A DNA stretch of 64,000 bases from Azospirillum sp. 412522 (GTDB taxonomy: Bacteria > Pseudomonadota > Alphaproteobacteria > Azospirillales > Azospirillaceae). Where the stretch lies: contig NZ_RWIJ01000016.1 in the NCBI RefSeq assembly GCF_019805165.1, positions 62,001 to 126,000 on the forward strand, given 5' to 3'. The notes under the pieces are model-generated. The model was not told where the DNA came from and did no database searches. It saw only the letters and a list, made by a program, of their open reading frames with translations. Positions 28,353 to 39,084 of this stretch are shown piece by piece. A program made the translations under genes and the position numbers. Every line of letters begins with the position of its first letter. Position 1 is the stretch's first letter.

Positions 28353-29114
28353 ATGGCCCTGCTCGACGAGATCGCGGAGAAGAAACGGGCGCTGGACGCC
28401 GCACGCCCTCTGCCGCAGGAGACCGTCCACGGCATCGCCGACCGGTTCGAACTGGATCTGACCGCCGCCGCCGCGGCGCTGGAGGACATTCCGCTCAAGC
28501 GCGCGGACGTGAAAACGATCCTGGAGCGCGGCAGCATCCTGCGGCACCGCGCGGTGGAGGAGCAGCGTTTCGTCCTGAACCACCGTGCGGCGCTGGAGTT
28601 GATGGCGCGACTGTCCTTCGATCCGTCGGGCGCCGTCACCGAACGCACCGTCACCGCCTTCCACAACGTGCTCTATCGCGGGATCGAGGATGAGGCCGGC
28701 AAGTACCGCGACGGCCCCCCGAAGGACGATCCGGCGGAAACCGCGCCCGATCCGGCCAAGCTGCGCGTGTCGATGTCGGCGCTGTCGACCTGGATGCGCA
28801 AGTCGGATGCCGGTCCCGACACGGCGTTCGAGGCGCACCACCGGCTGAGCACCATCCGCCCCTTCCATGCCGGCAACCGGACGACGGCCCTGCTTCTGTG
28901 CAACCTGATCCTGAACCGCGCCGGCTATCCGCCGGTGGTGATCCCGGCCGATGACCGCGGCCTGTATCTGGACCTCGTCGAACGGGCCTGGGCGGTCGGC
29001 GACAAGACGCCCTTCCGCGACCTGATGCTGCGCTTCCTGTCCCATAGCCTCGACCTCTGCCTCGAAGCGGCGGGCCGGGGGGCGGATGAGGCGGACGGCG
29101 ACATGGCGCCCTAA
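28353..29114 (+). CDS. Fic-fold protein with degenerate active-site motif
   Basis: A 253-residue protein with the Fic helical fold: an N-terminal helical part (FVLNHRAALELMARL) and the core AHHRLSTIRPFHAGNRTTAL (161-180). In active Fic AMP-transferases the motif is HPFx(D/E)GNGRxxR. Here the catalytic His is Arg169, the acidic residue is Ala173, one Gly of GNG is missing and the last Arg is Ala. It is therefore unlikely to transfer nucleotides by the usual mechanism. The start ATG at 28353 has only a weak ribosome site. It converges on the CocE-like gene with a 4-bp overlap. Confidence 0.7.
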   Translation: MALLDEIAEKKRALDAARPLPQETVHGIADRFELDLTAAAAALEDIPLKRADVKTILERGSILRHRAVEEQRFVLNHRAALELMARLSFDPSGAVTERTVTAFHNVLYRGIEDEAGKYRDGPPKDDPAETAPDPAKLRVSMSALSTWMRKSDAGPDTAFEAHHRLSTIRPFHAGNRTTALLLCNLILNRAGYPPVVIPADDRGLYLDLVERAWAVGDKTPFRDLMLRFLSHSLDLCLEAAGRGADEADGDMAP

Positions 29115-30772
29115 CTCGCAGCGGGCAATCCGGCCGGCAGGCGGAGCCGCGACGGCCGGTCGGGGCCGCTGTGGATCAGCAGCGTGATCGGCAGCGCATC
29201 GACCCGGCGGGTCTCGCCCGGTTCCGCCCCGGTCCCGGGGTTGACCGGGTACGCCGGGAAACAGGAGCCGGCGAGGCTGAGGCGCAGTGCGGAGCCCGGC
29301 GCCAGGGTGGCGCAGACCGCCCGCATGGCGATGGTCAGCGGGCGGGTCGGATCGCCCGGCTCCACCCGCGCATGGCCCTGGTTCAGCGGCAGCACCTGCC
29401 CGTCGGCACGCACCACCGAGAGCACGGCGCTGACGTCGAAGGATGGGGCATCGGCCTCGACCCACACATCCAGCGCCACCCGACCGGCCAGCGTCAGCGG
29501 TTCGTCCAACGGCAGGCTGGTGTAGGTCGCGACATCCGGGCGGCGGTCAACGGCGGCACGGTCGGGGCGCCCGGCGGCGCCCGGCACCGCATGGCCGCCA
29601 ACCGCCGGCACCGGCGTGCGCGGGTCGTGAACGACCACGTCCAGCATCTCCATTTCAGGCAGGTCCAATTCCAGCCGGCCGCCCTGCCGGTTGGCGAGGC
29701 CTTCGCTGGCCAGATGCAGCACCGCCTCGGCCGCCGGCACGGCAGGCAGGTCGTGCCAGCGCCCGGTCTCCACGTCATGCAGGCGGACCGCGCCGCCGCG
29801 GTCGGCCCCTTCGCCTTTCAGCACCCAGTCGAACCATGTCAGTTGCAGCGTGTCGAGCGTCGGCGCCTGTCCCGGCATCGCAGCCGGGCCGTCGGCGCCC
29901 CAGGAACCGATCACCAGACGCACCGGCGCCCGCCCGCAAGCCGCGAAGCGCTCATGGGCATCAAGCATGCCGGCCAGCCGTGGATCGTACCAGCCGCCGA
30001 GCTGCAAGACTGCCACGTCGGCCGGCATGGAGTCCTGCATCGCCCTGGGCGACAGCGCGGCCCAGGCGGGACCGGGCACCGGGTTGGTCAGCCAATCATC
30101 GTAATGGGTATAGCGGGCGTAATCGCGCAGAGCCTGCGGACGTGACGGGATCTCGTCATCGGTCGGCAGGCTGCGCGCCGCGTCCGACAGCAGCCGGTGG
30201 CCGGTGCCGTCCTCCACCCGCCGCGCCGCGTCAGCCGCGGTGCGCAAGGCCCATCCCATGGCATCGGCCAACCGGAAGGCACCGCCCTCATAAGCCCAGT
30301 CGGAAAAGACATCCCAGCCGGCAAAGGCCGGCACCACCGCCCGCAAGGCCGCCGGCGCCTCGGACAATGCCAGCCATTGCGCCATGCCGGCATAGCCGCA
30401 GCCATACATCGCCACCGCCCCCGACGACCCCGGCAGGGAGGCTGCCCAGGCCACCGCATCGGCTCCGTCCTCCCGCTCCGACTCGAAGGGGCGGAAACGG
30501 CCATCGGAGGTGCCGCAACCACGCATGTCCTGCACCACCACCACATAGCCGCGCGCCGCATACCAGCGCGGATGGGCGTAGTGGCTGGTCAGCGCGGTGC
30601 GCCGGCCGCAGGCGACGCGCAACAGCAGCACCGGCCAGGTGCCTGCAGCATCGGGACGATAAAGGTCGGCATCCAGCCGCACGCCGTCCCGCGTCCGCAT
30701 CGACACGGTTTCCGGCGGCCGGACCGGCAGCAGGTCATGCGACTGGTGGATCATCGGGGCCAGATGGGTCAT
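29111..30772 (-). CDS. CocE/NonD-family alpha/beta hydrolase, apparently catalytically dead
   Basis: A 553-residue member of the X-Pro dipeptidyl-peptidase S15/CocE family: N-terminal hydrolase domain (VSMRTRDGVRLDADLYRP, VVVVQDMRGCGTSDGRF) and a C-terminal jelly-roll domain (LTLAGRVALDVWVEADAPSF). The nucleophile motif G-x-S-Y-x-G reads G-C-G-Y-A-G (124-129), so Ser is Gly126. The region that normally reads GPWxH reads GSWGAD, so the catalytic His is Ala293. The Asp-containing GGWYD is kept. An intact 553-codon frame with two triad residues replaced suggests a maintained non-hydrolytic protein. Cys125 next to the nucleophile position might substitute, but without the His this is doubtful. 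The start lacks a strong ribosome site. Confidence 0.82.
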   Translation of the reverse strand: MTHLAPMIHQSHDLLPVRPPETVSMRTRDGVRLDADLYRPDAAGTWPVLLLRVACGRRTALTSHYAHPRWYAARGYVVVVQDMRGCGTSDGRFRPFESEREDGADAVAWAASLPGSSGAVAMYGCGYAGMAQWLALSEAPAALRAVVPAFAGWDVFSDWAYEGGAFRLADAMGWALRTAADAARRVEDGTGHRLLSDAARSLPTDDEIPSRPQALRDYARYTHYDDWLTNPVPGPAWAALSPRAMQDSMPADVAVLQLGGWYDPRLAGMLDAHERFAACGRAPVRLVIGSWGADGPAAMPGQAPTLDTLQLTWFDWVLKGEGADRGGAVRLHDVETGRWHDLPAVPAAEAVLHLASEGLANRQGGRLELDLPEMEMLDVVVHDPRTPVPAVGGHAVPGAAGRPDRAAVDRRPDVATYTSLPLDEPLTLAGRVALDVWVEADAPSFDVSAVLSVVRADGQVLPLNQGHARVEPGDPTRPLTIAMRAVCATLAPGSALRLSLAGSCFPAYPVNPGTGAEPGETRRVDALPITLLIHSGPDRPSRLRLPAGLPAAS

Positions 30773-30939
30773 GGCGGGTCAGGCTCGCTCGATGACGACG
30801 ACGTCAGATAATGTGACGTCGTGGCAAAGCCCGTGCCAGTGGTCCGGCTGCGTCATTTCCACGCTCATGCGGCGGATGTCCCCGGCTTCCGCCCGCCCAT
30901 TCTCCAAGCCGATGCCTATTTTTCAGGCAAGTCGCCCCT

Positions 30940-32649
30940 TCAGGCGGCAATCAACTCGAACCGGTCGACATCGACCATGCCGCGGTCGGTGATCTTCAGG
31001 TGCGGGATGACCGGCAGCGGCAGGAAGGCGAGTTGCAGGAAGGGTTCGGCCAACGGGCAGCCCATGGCGCGGACGGCGGCACGCAAGGACCGCAACTTCA
31101 CCTCCACCTTCTCGAATGGTTCCAGGCTCATCAGCCCTGCCAGCGGCAGGGCGAGTTCACCCACCACCTGGCCGTTGCGAACGGCGACGAAGCCGCCCTG
31201 AAGCTCGATCAGGCGGTTGACCGCAATGCGCATGTCGGCATCGCTCGCCCCGGCCACACAGATATTGTGGCTGTCATGACCGACCGAGGAGGCCAGCGCC
31301 CCCTCCGCCAAGCCGAAGCCCTGGACGAAGCCGCGCCCGATGTTGCGGTTGCTGCCATGGCGGGCGAAGACGCAGATCTTCAGCAGGTCGCGCGACGGGT
31401 CGGTCATCATTTGGCCGCCAACCACCGGCACCTCGATCCGCCGGTGTTCGGTCAGGATCCTGCCTGGTTCCAGCCCGATCACCGACTGGACGGAGTTGCC
31501 AGCCGGCACGGCGAAATCCTCCTCCGTCACCGGTTCCAGCTTCACCGAATCGAGCCCGACCGGCGTCACCACCGGCCGGCCATCGAAGCTGTTCGGGCCG
31601 ACCACCCTGCCGTTGCGGATGACGCGGTTGACCGCACAATCCTCCAGATCGTCGAGCAGGACCAGATCGGCACGATGCCCCGGCGCCACCAGCCCGCGGT
31701 CGTACAGGCGGAAACCGCGGGCGGCCGACCAGGTGGCGGCGCGGTAGACATGGGCGACCGGCGCCCCCAGGCGGATGGCGCTGCGGATCAGGTGATCCAT
31801 GTGCCCTTCCTCCGCGATGTCCAGCGGGTTGCGGTCGTCGGTGCAGAAGCCCAGGAAGGGCGAGGTCTCCGGCTTGATGACCTCGGCCAGGGCATGGACG
31901 TCCTTCGACACCGACCCGTCGCGGATCAGCACCTGCATGCCCTTGCGCAGCTTCTCCATCGCTTCGGCGGCGCTGGTCGTCTCGTGGCAGTTGCGGATTC
32001 CGCAGGAGAGATAGGCGTTCAGTTCCTTCCCCGTCACCAGCGGGGCATGGCCGTCGATATGGCGCCCGTCGAAGGCGGCCAGCTTGTCCAGCACCCCGTC
32101 CACCTTGTGGAAGACGCCGGGGAAGTTCATGAACTCCGCCAGCCCCAGAACGCGGGGATGGTCCATGTGACGGATCAGATCCGGCGCCTCCAGCCGGGCA
32201 CCGGAGGTCTCCAGCTCCGTCGCCGGCACGCAGGACGACAGCTGCACGAACAGGTCGAGCGCCGTGCCCCCGGCGCTGTCGAGGAAATAGCGCAGGCCCC
32301 GCTCACCCAACACATTGCAGATCTCGTGCGGATCGCAGATGGCGGTGGTGGTGCCGCGCGGCAGGACGCAACGGTCGAACTCCTGCGGAGTGACGCAGGT
32401 GGACTCGCAATGGACATGGGTGTCGATGAAGCCGGGGACCACGGTCAGCCCACGGCCATCGATCTCCTCAACCCCGTCATAGGACTCGTAGGTGCCGACG
32501 ATGACCTCGCCGCAGACGGCGATGTCGCCCTCCGCGATCTCGCCGGTCACGACGTTGAGGAAGCGCGTGTTCTTGATGACCAGATCGGCCTTCGCCTCGC
32601 CCAGCGCCTGCCCGATGCGCGTCTTCAGATCGTCCCGGCTCACCGTCAT
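30940..32649 (-). CDS. ade: Adenine deaminase
   Basis: A 569-residue amidohydrolase converting adenine to hypoxanthine and ammonia in purine salvage. Metal-binding motif GFIDTHVHCES (~85-95), TTTAICDPHEICNVLG, substrate-region HNICVAGASDADM, and DLVLLDDLED of the urease-like beta domain. ATG at 32647-32649 (MTVSRDDLKTRIG) with GGGGTGGG upstream; a second ATG nine codons earlier is possible. Length agrees with Ade. It lies apart from apt but the two could act in the same salvage route. Confidence 0.93.
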   Translation of the reverse strand: MTVSRDDLKTRIGQALGEAKADLVIKNTRFLNVVTGEIAEGDIAVCGEVIVGTYESYDGVEEIDGRGLTVVPGFIDTHVHCESTCVTPQEFDRCVLPRGTTTAICDPHEICNVLGERGLRYFLDSAGGTALDLFVQLSSCVPATELETSGARLEAPDLIRHMDHPRVLGLAEFMNFPGVFHKVDGVLDKLAAFDGRHIDGHAPLVTGKELNAYLSCGIRNCHETTSAAEAMEKLRKGMQVLIRDGSVSKDVHALAEVIKPETSPFLGFCTDDRNPLDIAEEGHMDHLIRSAIRLGAPVAHVYRAATWSAARGFRLYDRGLVAPGHRADLVLLDDLEDCAVNRVIRNGRVVGPNSFDGRPVVTPVGLDSVKLEPVTEEDFAVPAGNSVQSVIGLEPGRILTEHRRIEVPVVGGQMMTDPSRDLLKICVFARHGSNRNIGRGFVQGFGLAEGALASSVGHDSHNICVAGASDADMRIAVNRLIELQGGFVAVRNGQVVGELALPLAGLMSLEPFEKVEVKLRSLRAAVRAMGCPLAEPFLQLAFLPLPVIPHLKITDRGMVDVDRFELIAA

Positions 32650-32715
32650 CGCCCACCCCGCCCGTCTCTCGCTCATAGAGGCAAGGTGGCCCGCCACGCC
32701 GCACCGTGCAAGCGG

Positions 32716-33912
32716 CTATCGGCTGTCCCGCTCCCGGAAGGGCGAGTGGGCCTGCTCCCGCGCAAAGGCGGCGAGAACTTTAGCATTGTACAGCTCCAGT
32801 CCTTCCGCCACCGCGGAGCGCATATTGGTGTGCAGGAACCAATGACAGGCATGGGCAAGGACCGGCCGGAAGCCGCGTTCAAGCTTGTGCGGTCCGCCGC
32901 GCCCGCCATTCACCCGACTGAGGCCATGGGCGATCGCCCATTCGATGGTCCGATAATAACATGTTTCAAAGTGAACAAATCGCGTTTCCTCCCGCGCGCC
33001 CCAGGTTCGGACATAGAGGCAACCGTCTCCTTCGACCGTCATCAACGTGCCGATCACTGCTCCGTCGGCTTCGGCAAAGGTCAGCGTCACGGCATCGCCG
33101 AAGGCGGCACAGAGCCGCAGCACGAAATCCATGGTCAGCGCTTGGCGCCTCCCTCGGCGGACATGGAGGTCGGACAGCAAATCCAGGAAGACCGCGACAT
33201 CGGCCTCCCCGACCCGGCTGCCCGGCACGTCACGGAACCGCACCCCGCTTGCAACGATCTTGCGGCGCTCCCACAGCAGCACTCTGCGCCGACGGCTCGA
33301 CAGGGCGGAGGTGAAATCGCCGAAGTCGCGGTATCCCTCGTTCCGCCACTCGTAATCGACGGCATGGCGGGTCATCCATCCCGCCATCTCGAAACGGGCA
33401 CGGTCCTCCTCGTCCGGAAAGCCGACATGGATGGAAGACAACCCGTGCTTGTGGGCCAGCGACTGCAAGGCACCGATGATCGCGTCGGCCACGCCGGACG
33501 GCGCCCCCTCCCTCACCAGGATCCGCGTGCCGGTCACCGGCGTATAGGGAACCTCCATGACCAGCTTTGGAAAATAGCGTCCGCCCGAAGCCTGGAAGCC
33601 GTCGACCCAGGCCTGATCCGGCCAGAACTCGTCCGTCGACCGGTCGCGCAGGTAGAGCGGAGCCGCCCCCACCAGCCGGCCGGAGGATTCCCGCACGATC
33701 ATGTGCGCCGGGCGCCAGCCGTTGTCCGGCGCGGCCAACCCGCTTTCCTCCGCCACACGCAGATAGGCATGCTTCAGGAACGGTCCCTTGCCGGCGGCAC
33801 AAGCGTCCCATTCCAGCGGATCGACCCCGGAAATCCCGAACACCATCGCGACCGACAACGGCGTGTCGCGCTGTCCGCAGTCGGGCATGGCCTGCCCCGG
33901 CCTCACAGACAT
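32716..33912 (-). CDS. GNAT-superfamily N-acyltransferase, FemAB-like (DUF482/COG3146)
   Basis: A 398-residue protein of the peptidoglycan-biosynthesis-like GNAT group. Diagnostic stretches are GPFLKHAYLRVAEESG, GWRPAHMIVRE, YFPKLVMEVPYTPVTG, DFTSALSSRRRRVLLWERRK and the C-terminal GGRGGPHKLERGFRP. No signal peptide. The ATG at 33912 uses GGAG that overlaps the end of the upstream kinase gene (12-bp gap), so it is probably the last gene of a DUF2336-kinase-acyltransferase operon. Substrate unknown. Confidence 0.87.
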   Translation of the reverse strand: MSVRPGQAMPDCGQRDTPLSVAMVFGISGVDPLEWDACAAGKGPFLKHAYLRVAEESGLAAPDNGWRPAHMIVRESSGRLVGAAPLYLRDRSTDEFWPDQAWVDGFQASGGRYFPKLVMEVPYTPVTGTRILVREGAPSGVADAIIGALQSLAHKHGLSSIHVGFPDEEDRARFEMAGWMTRHAVDYEWRNEGYRDFGDFTSALSSRRRRVLLWERRKIVASGVRFRDVPGSRVGEADVAVFLDLLSDLHVRRGRRQALTMDFVLRLCAAFGDAVTLTFAEADGAVIGTLMTVEGDGCLYVRTWGAREETRFVHFETCYYRTIEWAIAHGLSRVNGGRGGPHKLERGFRPVLAHACHWFLHTNMRSAVAEGLELYNAKVLAAFAREQAHSPFRERDSR

Positions 33913-33924
33913 GTCATCTCCAGA

Positions 33925-35258
<1,334 letters not shown>

Positions 35259-35262
<4 letters not shown>

Positions 35263-36395
35263 GCCGCGGCGTTTTCCGGCTGCATGATGTCGCCCAGCTT
35301 CGCCAGCAGGAACTCCAAATCCTCAGGCGCCAGATCCTCGTACTGGGTCAGGATGCGCTCGATGACGCGGCGGCGGTGACGCTCGCGATCCCCCGGCTCG
35401 CCGTCATAGGGGGTCTCCTTCAGCACATCGATGGCGATGCGGCAGGCAGGCAACAGGGCCGGCGGCAGCTTCGCCTTGTCGTACAGCGACTTCAGCCCCA
35501 GCCGCCCGGCATCGTGGATCAGCAGCCGGGCGTTGGTCAGCGGCACGTTCGCCATGCGCGACATCGCCGTCTCGAAGAAGGCGATGTCACCGGTGCACAG
35601 CGAGCGAACCAGCAGCGACGGCGTCAGGCGGCCGGTACCGGCAAGCTGGATCACCAGCCGGTCCAGCGCCCCTTCGTCGCTCTCTCCGGTGAACAGCGCG
35701 ACGGTCGCCCGCTCCCGGCTTTGCAGGATCAGTTCCGACGCGACCTTCGACGGCAGTTCGTGGTGCGAGACCAGATGCTGGCGCAGCCGTTCCGACACCA
35801 CGGCGACCAGCCGCTCGGCGATGGTGATCGGCAGTTTGGAGCGGTGGACAAGAGGATCCTGAACCGCTTCGCTGCCGCCGAAGCGGTCGATGACCCGGCC
35901 CAGGCTCTGTTCGCCGAGTTCCGCCCCCTCGTTGGCGACCAATGCCGCGACAGCGCGTTCGGATCCGCTTTCGATCAGTGCATCGGCCACCGCGGCCGGG
36001 ACGGTCGGGCGCTGGGCGATGGCGGTGCTCTTCGCCTCGGCACCCGACCGGACGATCTCGACCAGATCGGCCGGAGTCAGCACGGTGGAGACGCTCAGCA
36101 CCGGGATCGCCACCGCCTCCACGTCACGGGCCAGGGACAGGGCGACGTCCCGCGGCAGGGAGGGATTGGATTTCAGGTTTTCGGCCAGGGTCTGACGGAC
36201 CCGCAGGACCGTGTCCTTGACCATCACGCGGATGATGTCCTCCGCCAGCTTGCGCTCCGACTGCGACAGCGCAGGGCTGTCGAACTGCTGAGCCAGCTTG
36301 GCGGCCAGATCGGTCCGGCTGTTCGGCGACGGGTCGGCCAGAAGCCGCGCCACGTCATCCTGGGTCAGATGACCCGACTTGAAACCGTCACTCAT
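35259..36395 (-). CDS. DUF2336 domain protein
   Basis: A 378-residue all-helical protein of HEAT-like repeats. The DUF2336 signature is seen in [57 protein letters not shown] and [20 protein letters not shown]. No catalytic residues recognised, so a scaffold or adaptor is likely. It is the first gene of an operon with the PAS kinase (4-bp overlap), so a role in tuning that kinase is a fair inference. Confidence 0.88.
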
Positions 36396-36575
36396 GGGTC
36401 CCGGACCCTTCCTGCCCTGGTCCGTCTCCAGATGGATCGCGGAACAGCGGAATCCGCGCGGATGTGGGCGGAGACTTGCCCACAGGGGCCAAGGATCTTC
36501 CGAAACGATTGAGCCTTCCTTAACGCCCCGCGGTCATAGATCAACGGGTGGGGGGTCCTAGGACCGAGGAGCGGC

Positions 36576-37340
36576 TCACGGCATTTCGACAAAGCTGGGA
36601 GGCTCCGGCAGGATGGATCGACGGCGCCGCGAGCCGCGCAATTGCAGCGTCACTTCGGCGATCTGCTGTTCCACCGAGATATGGCGTTGCGAGGCCACCT
36701 CCAGTCCACGGTCCTCGAAGACGTAGGCGTCGGCATGACCATCCGCCCAGCGCCGAATTTCGGCATCGCGTTCGCGCAGCAGGCCGACGATGGTCGGGCG
36801 GAACAGCCGCATCATCGCCGTGATCCAGCGGTTGGCCGGCCAGGACGGCCGGGCATGATCGACCTCGAAGGCGTCGAGCATGGCGATCACGTCGTCGGCC
36901 TTGTACCAGGTTTCCCCCGTCACCCAGCGGTTGGTGGTGAACAGCCGAACCGGCTGGCCGGCGACGTCCATGGCGATGCCGATCAGGTGGGACAGAGCGT
37001 CATTGTCGTTGTCGGGCGGCACGAAGTCGGCCAGCGGCGCCGGCCGCAGGCCCGGCGGCATGCCGTGCGGGCGCAGAAAGGTGTGGAAATGCCCGTGTTC
37101 CCCCTGCGGCCGTTCGCCTTCGGGATGGCAGTGATAGTAGTATTGGGCATGGAATTCGGCGTCATAGACGTCGCCCGGCGGATAGTGCTTCCATTCGTAA
37201 AGCGTGCCGTGACCGCGCAGAAGCTCGCCGACCACCGTATCGCCGGTCTTGGCCAGAACACGCTGGCACAGGCGTACCTCGCGTCCCGCCTCAGCCATCG
37301 CCTCCAACTCTTCGCGGGACACTTCCGACAAATCCGTCAT
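36576..37340 (-). CDS. Conserved-looking hypothetical protein with His-rich segment (254 aa)
   Basis: No family recognised with confidence. The middle part is striking: AQYYYHCHPEGERPQGEHGH, FHTFLRP contains eight His within ~30 residues and several Tyr/Glu, suggesting metal binding. Other ordered parts are LIGIAMDVAGQPVRLFTTNR, WVTGETWYKADDVIAML and an Arg-rich C-terminus (LRGSRRRRS). No signal peptide. ATG at 37338-37340 with AGGATGGGG upstream. The frame is open upstream across the next gene, but that part is a shadow. Stands alone between DUF2336 and the Mla-type operon. Confidence 0.75.
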   Translation of the reverse strand: MTDLSEVSREELEAMAEAGREVRLCQRVLAKTGDTVVGELLRGHGTLYEWKHYPPGDVYDAEFHAQYYYHCHPEGERPQGEHGHFHTFLRPHGMPPGLRPAPLADFVPPDNDNDALSHLIGIAMDVAGQPVRLFTTNRWVTGETWYKADDVIAMLDAFEVDHARPSWPANRWITAMMRLFRPTIVGLLRERDAEIRRWADGHADAYVFEDRGLEVASQRHISVEQQIAEVTLQLRGSRRRRSILPEPPSFVEMP

Positions 37341-37465
37341 CGCCCCATCCTGCGCTGCGCGAACATCCCTATTACGTACGCGGCTATGCGGGCGTGGCAA
37401 GGTCTTTTCGGCTTTCGCGCCTGCGGTTGCAGCCCCGCCCGAGCTTCGCCGGTCGGCTGCCGGTC

Positions 37466-38119
37466 CTAACTGCCGGAGGGGCGGAAACGCTGCGACAGCG
37501 ACCAGCTGACCAACTCCCCGGTGACCCTGCCCAGCGCCTCGTCGAAGGCGGCGATCACATCGGTGAAGGACCGGCCGCGCACCGGCGCAGACGCTTCGAA
37601 GGTCTCGCCGGCCTCGATGGTCCGGCGCGGCATGGCGACCAGCTTGGCCGACAGGCGGACATGCACCCGGTCCGGCAGGGCGGCGCCCGGCGTGGCATAT
37701 TCCGCCTGGAAATCGCGCAGTTCCGACTTCAGCACATAGTCGGAGCGCAACCCCACCGTGTCGCGCCCGACCGAGACGATGCGCCCGCTGTCCTCGAAGG
37801 TCTGGACGATCAGCCCCTGCACCATGTTCGGCGCCCGGTCGGCCCAGGACACGTCGGCGAAGTAATCGAGCGAGGTCGGCGTGCGGGCCAGCGCGATGCG
37901 CGGCGTGTCGATCCCCGCCGCCGCCGCCGGCGTCTCCACCAGCAACTGCCAGTCGGCCTTCGGACCGGCGGCGACGCTCGCCCGCGGGGTCAGGGTGTAG
38001 AGATGCGGCGCCGTCGGGTTCAGCGTCGAACAGGCGACCAGCCCGAACAGCAGGACGCCTCCCAGACTCCGGCCAAGAATCCGGCCCAGCATCCCCCGCT
38101 CCATCGTCGCCCGCCTCAT
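37466..38119 (-). CDS. ABC-type transport auxiliary lipoprotein (PqiC-like)
   Basis: A 217-residue lipoprotein. The lipobox LFGLVAC (~24-30) follows a short basic start, and the mature part is COG3218-like (PHLYTLTPRASVAAG, PRIALARTPTSLDYFADVSW, GLIVQTFEDSGRIVSVGRD). Members accompany MCE/Mla lipid transporters and probably reside on the inner face of the outer membrane. ATGA overlap with the MlaD gene. Last gene of the operon. Confidence 0.9.
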   Translation of the reverse strand: MRRATMERGMLGRILGRSLGGVLLFGLVACSTLNPTAPHLYTLTPRASVAAGPKADWQLLVETPAAAAGIDTPRIALARTPTSLDYFADVSWADRAPNMVQGLIVQTFEDSGRIVSVGRDTVGLRSDYVLKSELRDFQAEYATPGAALPDRVHVRLSAKLVAMPRRTIEAGETFEASAPVRGRSFTDVIAAFDEALGRVTGELVSWSLSQRFRPSGS

Positions 38120-39075
38120 TTCCCACGCACCTCCACACCCTGCCGCGTCCCGCCGAAGAGGAAGTTCGACGGGTCATTCTCGATCCGCGTGACCACCCGC
38201 GACAGCTGACCGGACAGATCGCGCAGCTGGGTGATCAGCAATGTCAGTTCATACAGACCCGTGGCGGTAAAGTCGCGCACCGGTTCGCGGTTTTCGGCGA
38301 CGAGACCGTTCAGCGTGTCCGACGTGCGCTTCAGCGAGCGCATCAGTTCGCGCGTTTCTCCGCCCAGCTGCTTGGCAGTGCCGTCCACCGTAGCCAGCGT
38401 GTCGTGCGCCTGGGCCAGCGTGCGGTCCAGTTGCGGCCCGACCGTCTCGAAGCCGTGCAGGGTCCGCCGCGCCTGGGTCATGGTCTCCTCCAGGCCGGCG
38501 CTGGCGCGCGCAAGCTCGGCGCTGATGGTGCGGGTGTTCGCCAGGATGTCGGCGATGGCCTTCTGGTTCTCGCCGTTCAGCGTCTCGCCCAGCTTGGTGA
38601 TGACTTCCAGCGCGCGGTTGACGAGCTGCGGCGCGCTGTCCACCACCGCGGTCAGCGAGCTGGGGCGCGACGGGATGGTCAGGACCCCGTCGGCATCGGT
38701 GACGGTCAGATGCTTGCCTCCCACCGTTCCGCCGGAGATCTGGACATAGGCGCCGCCGGTGATGCCCTGCACTTCCAGCGAGGCGATGGAATCGGACATG
38801 ATCGGCGTGCCGTTCTGCACCATGATCGTCACCCGCACCCGCGTCACGTTTTCAGGGTCGAGCCGGATGTCGGTCACGGTGCCCACCGGCACGCCGCGGT
38901 AGCGCACCGGGCTTCCCTGCTGCAAGCCGGTGACGGAACCGCTGAAATAGATGCGGTAGGTCTCGCGGGTCTCATCCAGCTGGACCTTGGCGATCCAGGC
39001 GGTGAAGACAAGCAGGCCGGCGACCAGAGCCAGCACGAAGCTGCCGACCAGGATATAGCTGGCGCGGGTTTCCAT
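38116..39075 (-). CDS. mlaD: MCE/MlaD-family lipid-binding protein
   Basis: A 319-residue periplasmic protein anchored by an N-terminal helix (ILVGSFVLALVAGLLVFTAW, ~8-27). One MCE domain follows (~38-115: YFSGSVTGLQQGSPVRYRGV, PVGTVTDIRLDP). A long helical and coiled-coil stretch (~170-300) would form the needle-like part. Works with the MlaE permease and MlaF ATPase upstream to move phospholipids or related lipids between membranes; direction and substrate are not deducible. Confidence 0.92.
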   Translation of the reverse strand: METRASYILVGSFVLALVAGLLVFTAWIAKVQLDETRETYRIYFSGSVTGLQQGSPVRYRGVPVGTVTDIRLDPENVTRVRVTIMVQNGTPIMSDSIASLEVQGITGGAYVQISGGTVGGKHLTVTDADGVLTIPSRPSSLTAVVDSAPQLVNRALEVITKLGETLNGENQKAIADILANTRTISAELARASAGLEETMTQARRTLHGFETVGPQLDRTLAQAHDTLATVDGTAKQLGGETRELMRSLKRTSDTLNGLVAENREPVRDFTATGLYELTLLITQLRDLSGQLSRVVTRIENDPSNFLFGGTRQGVEVRGK

Positions 39076-39084
39076 GACGTGCCC

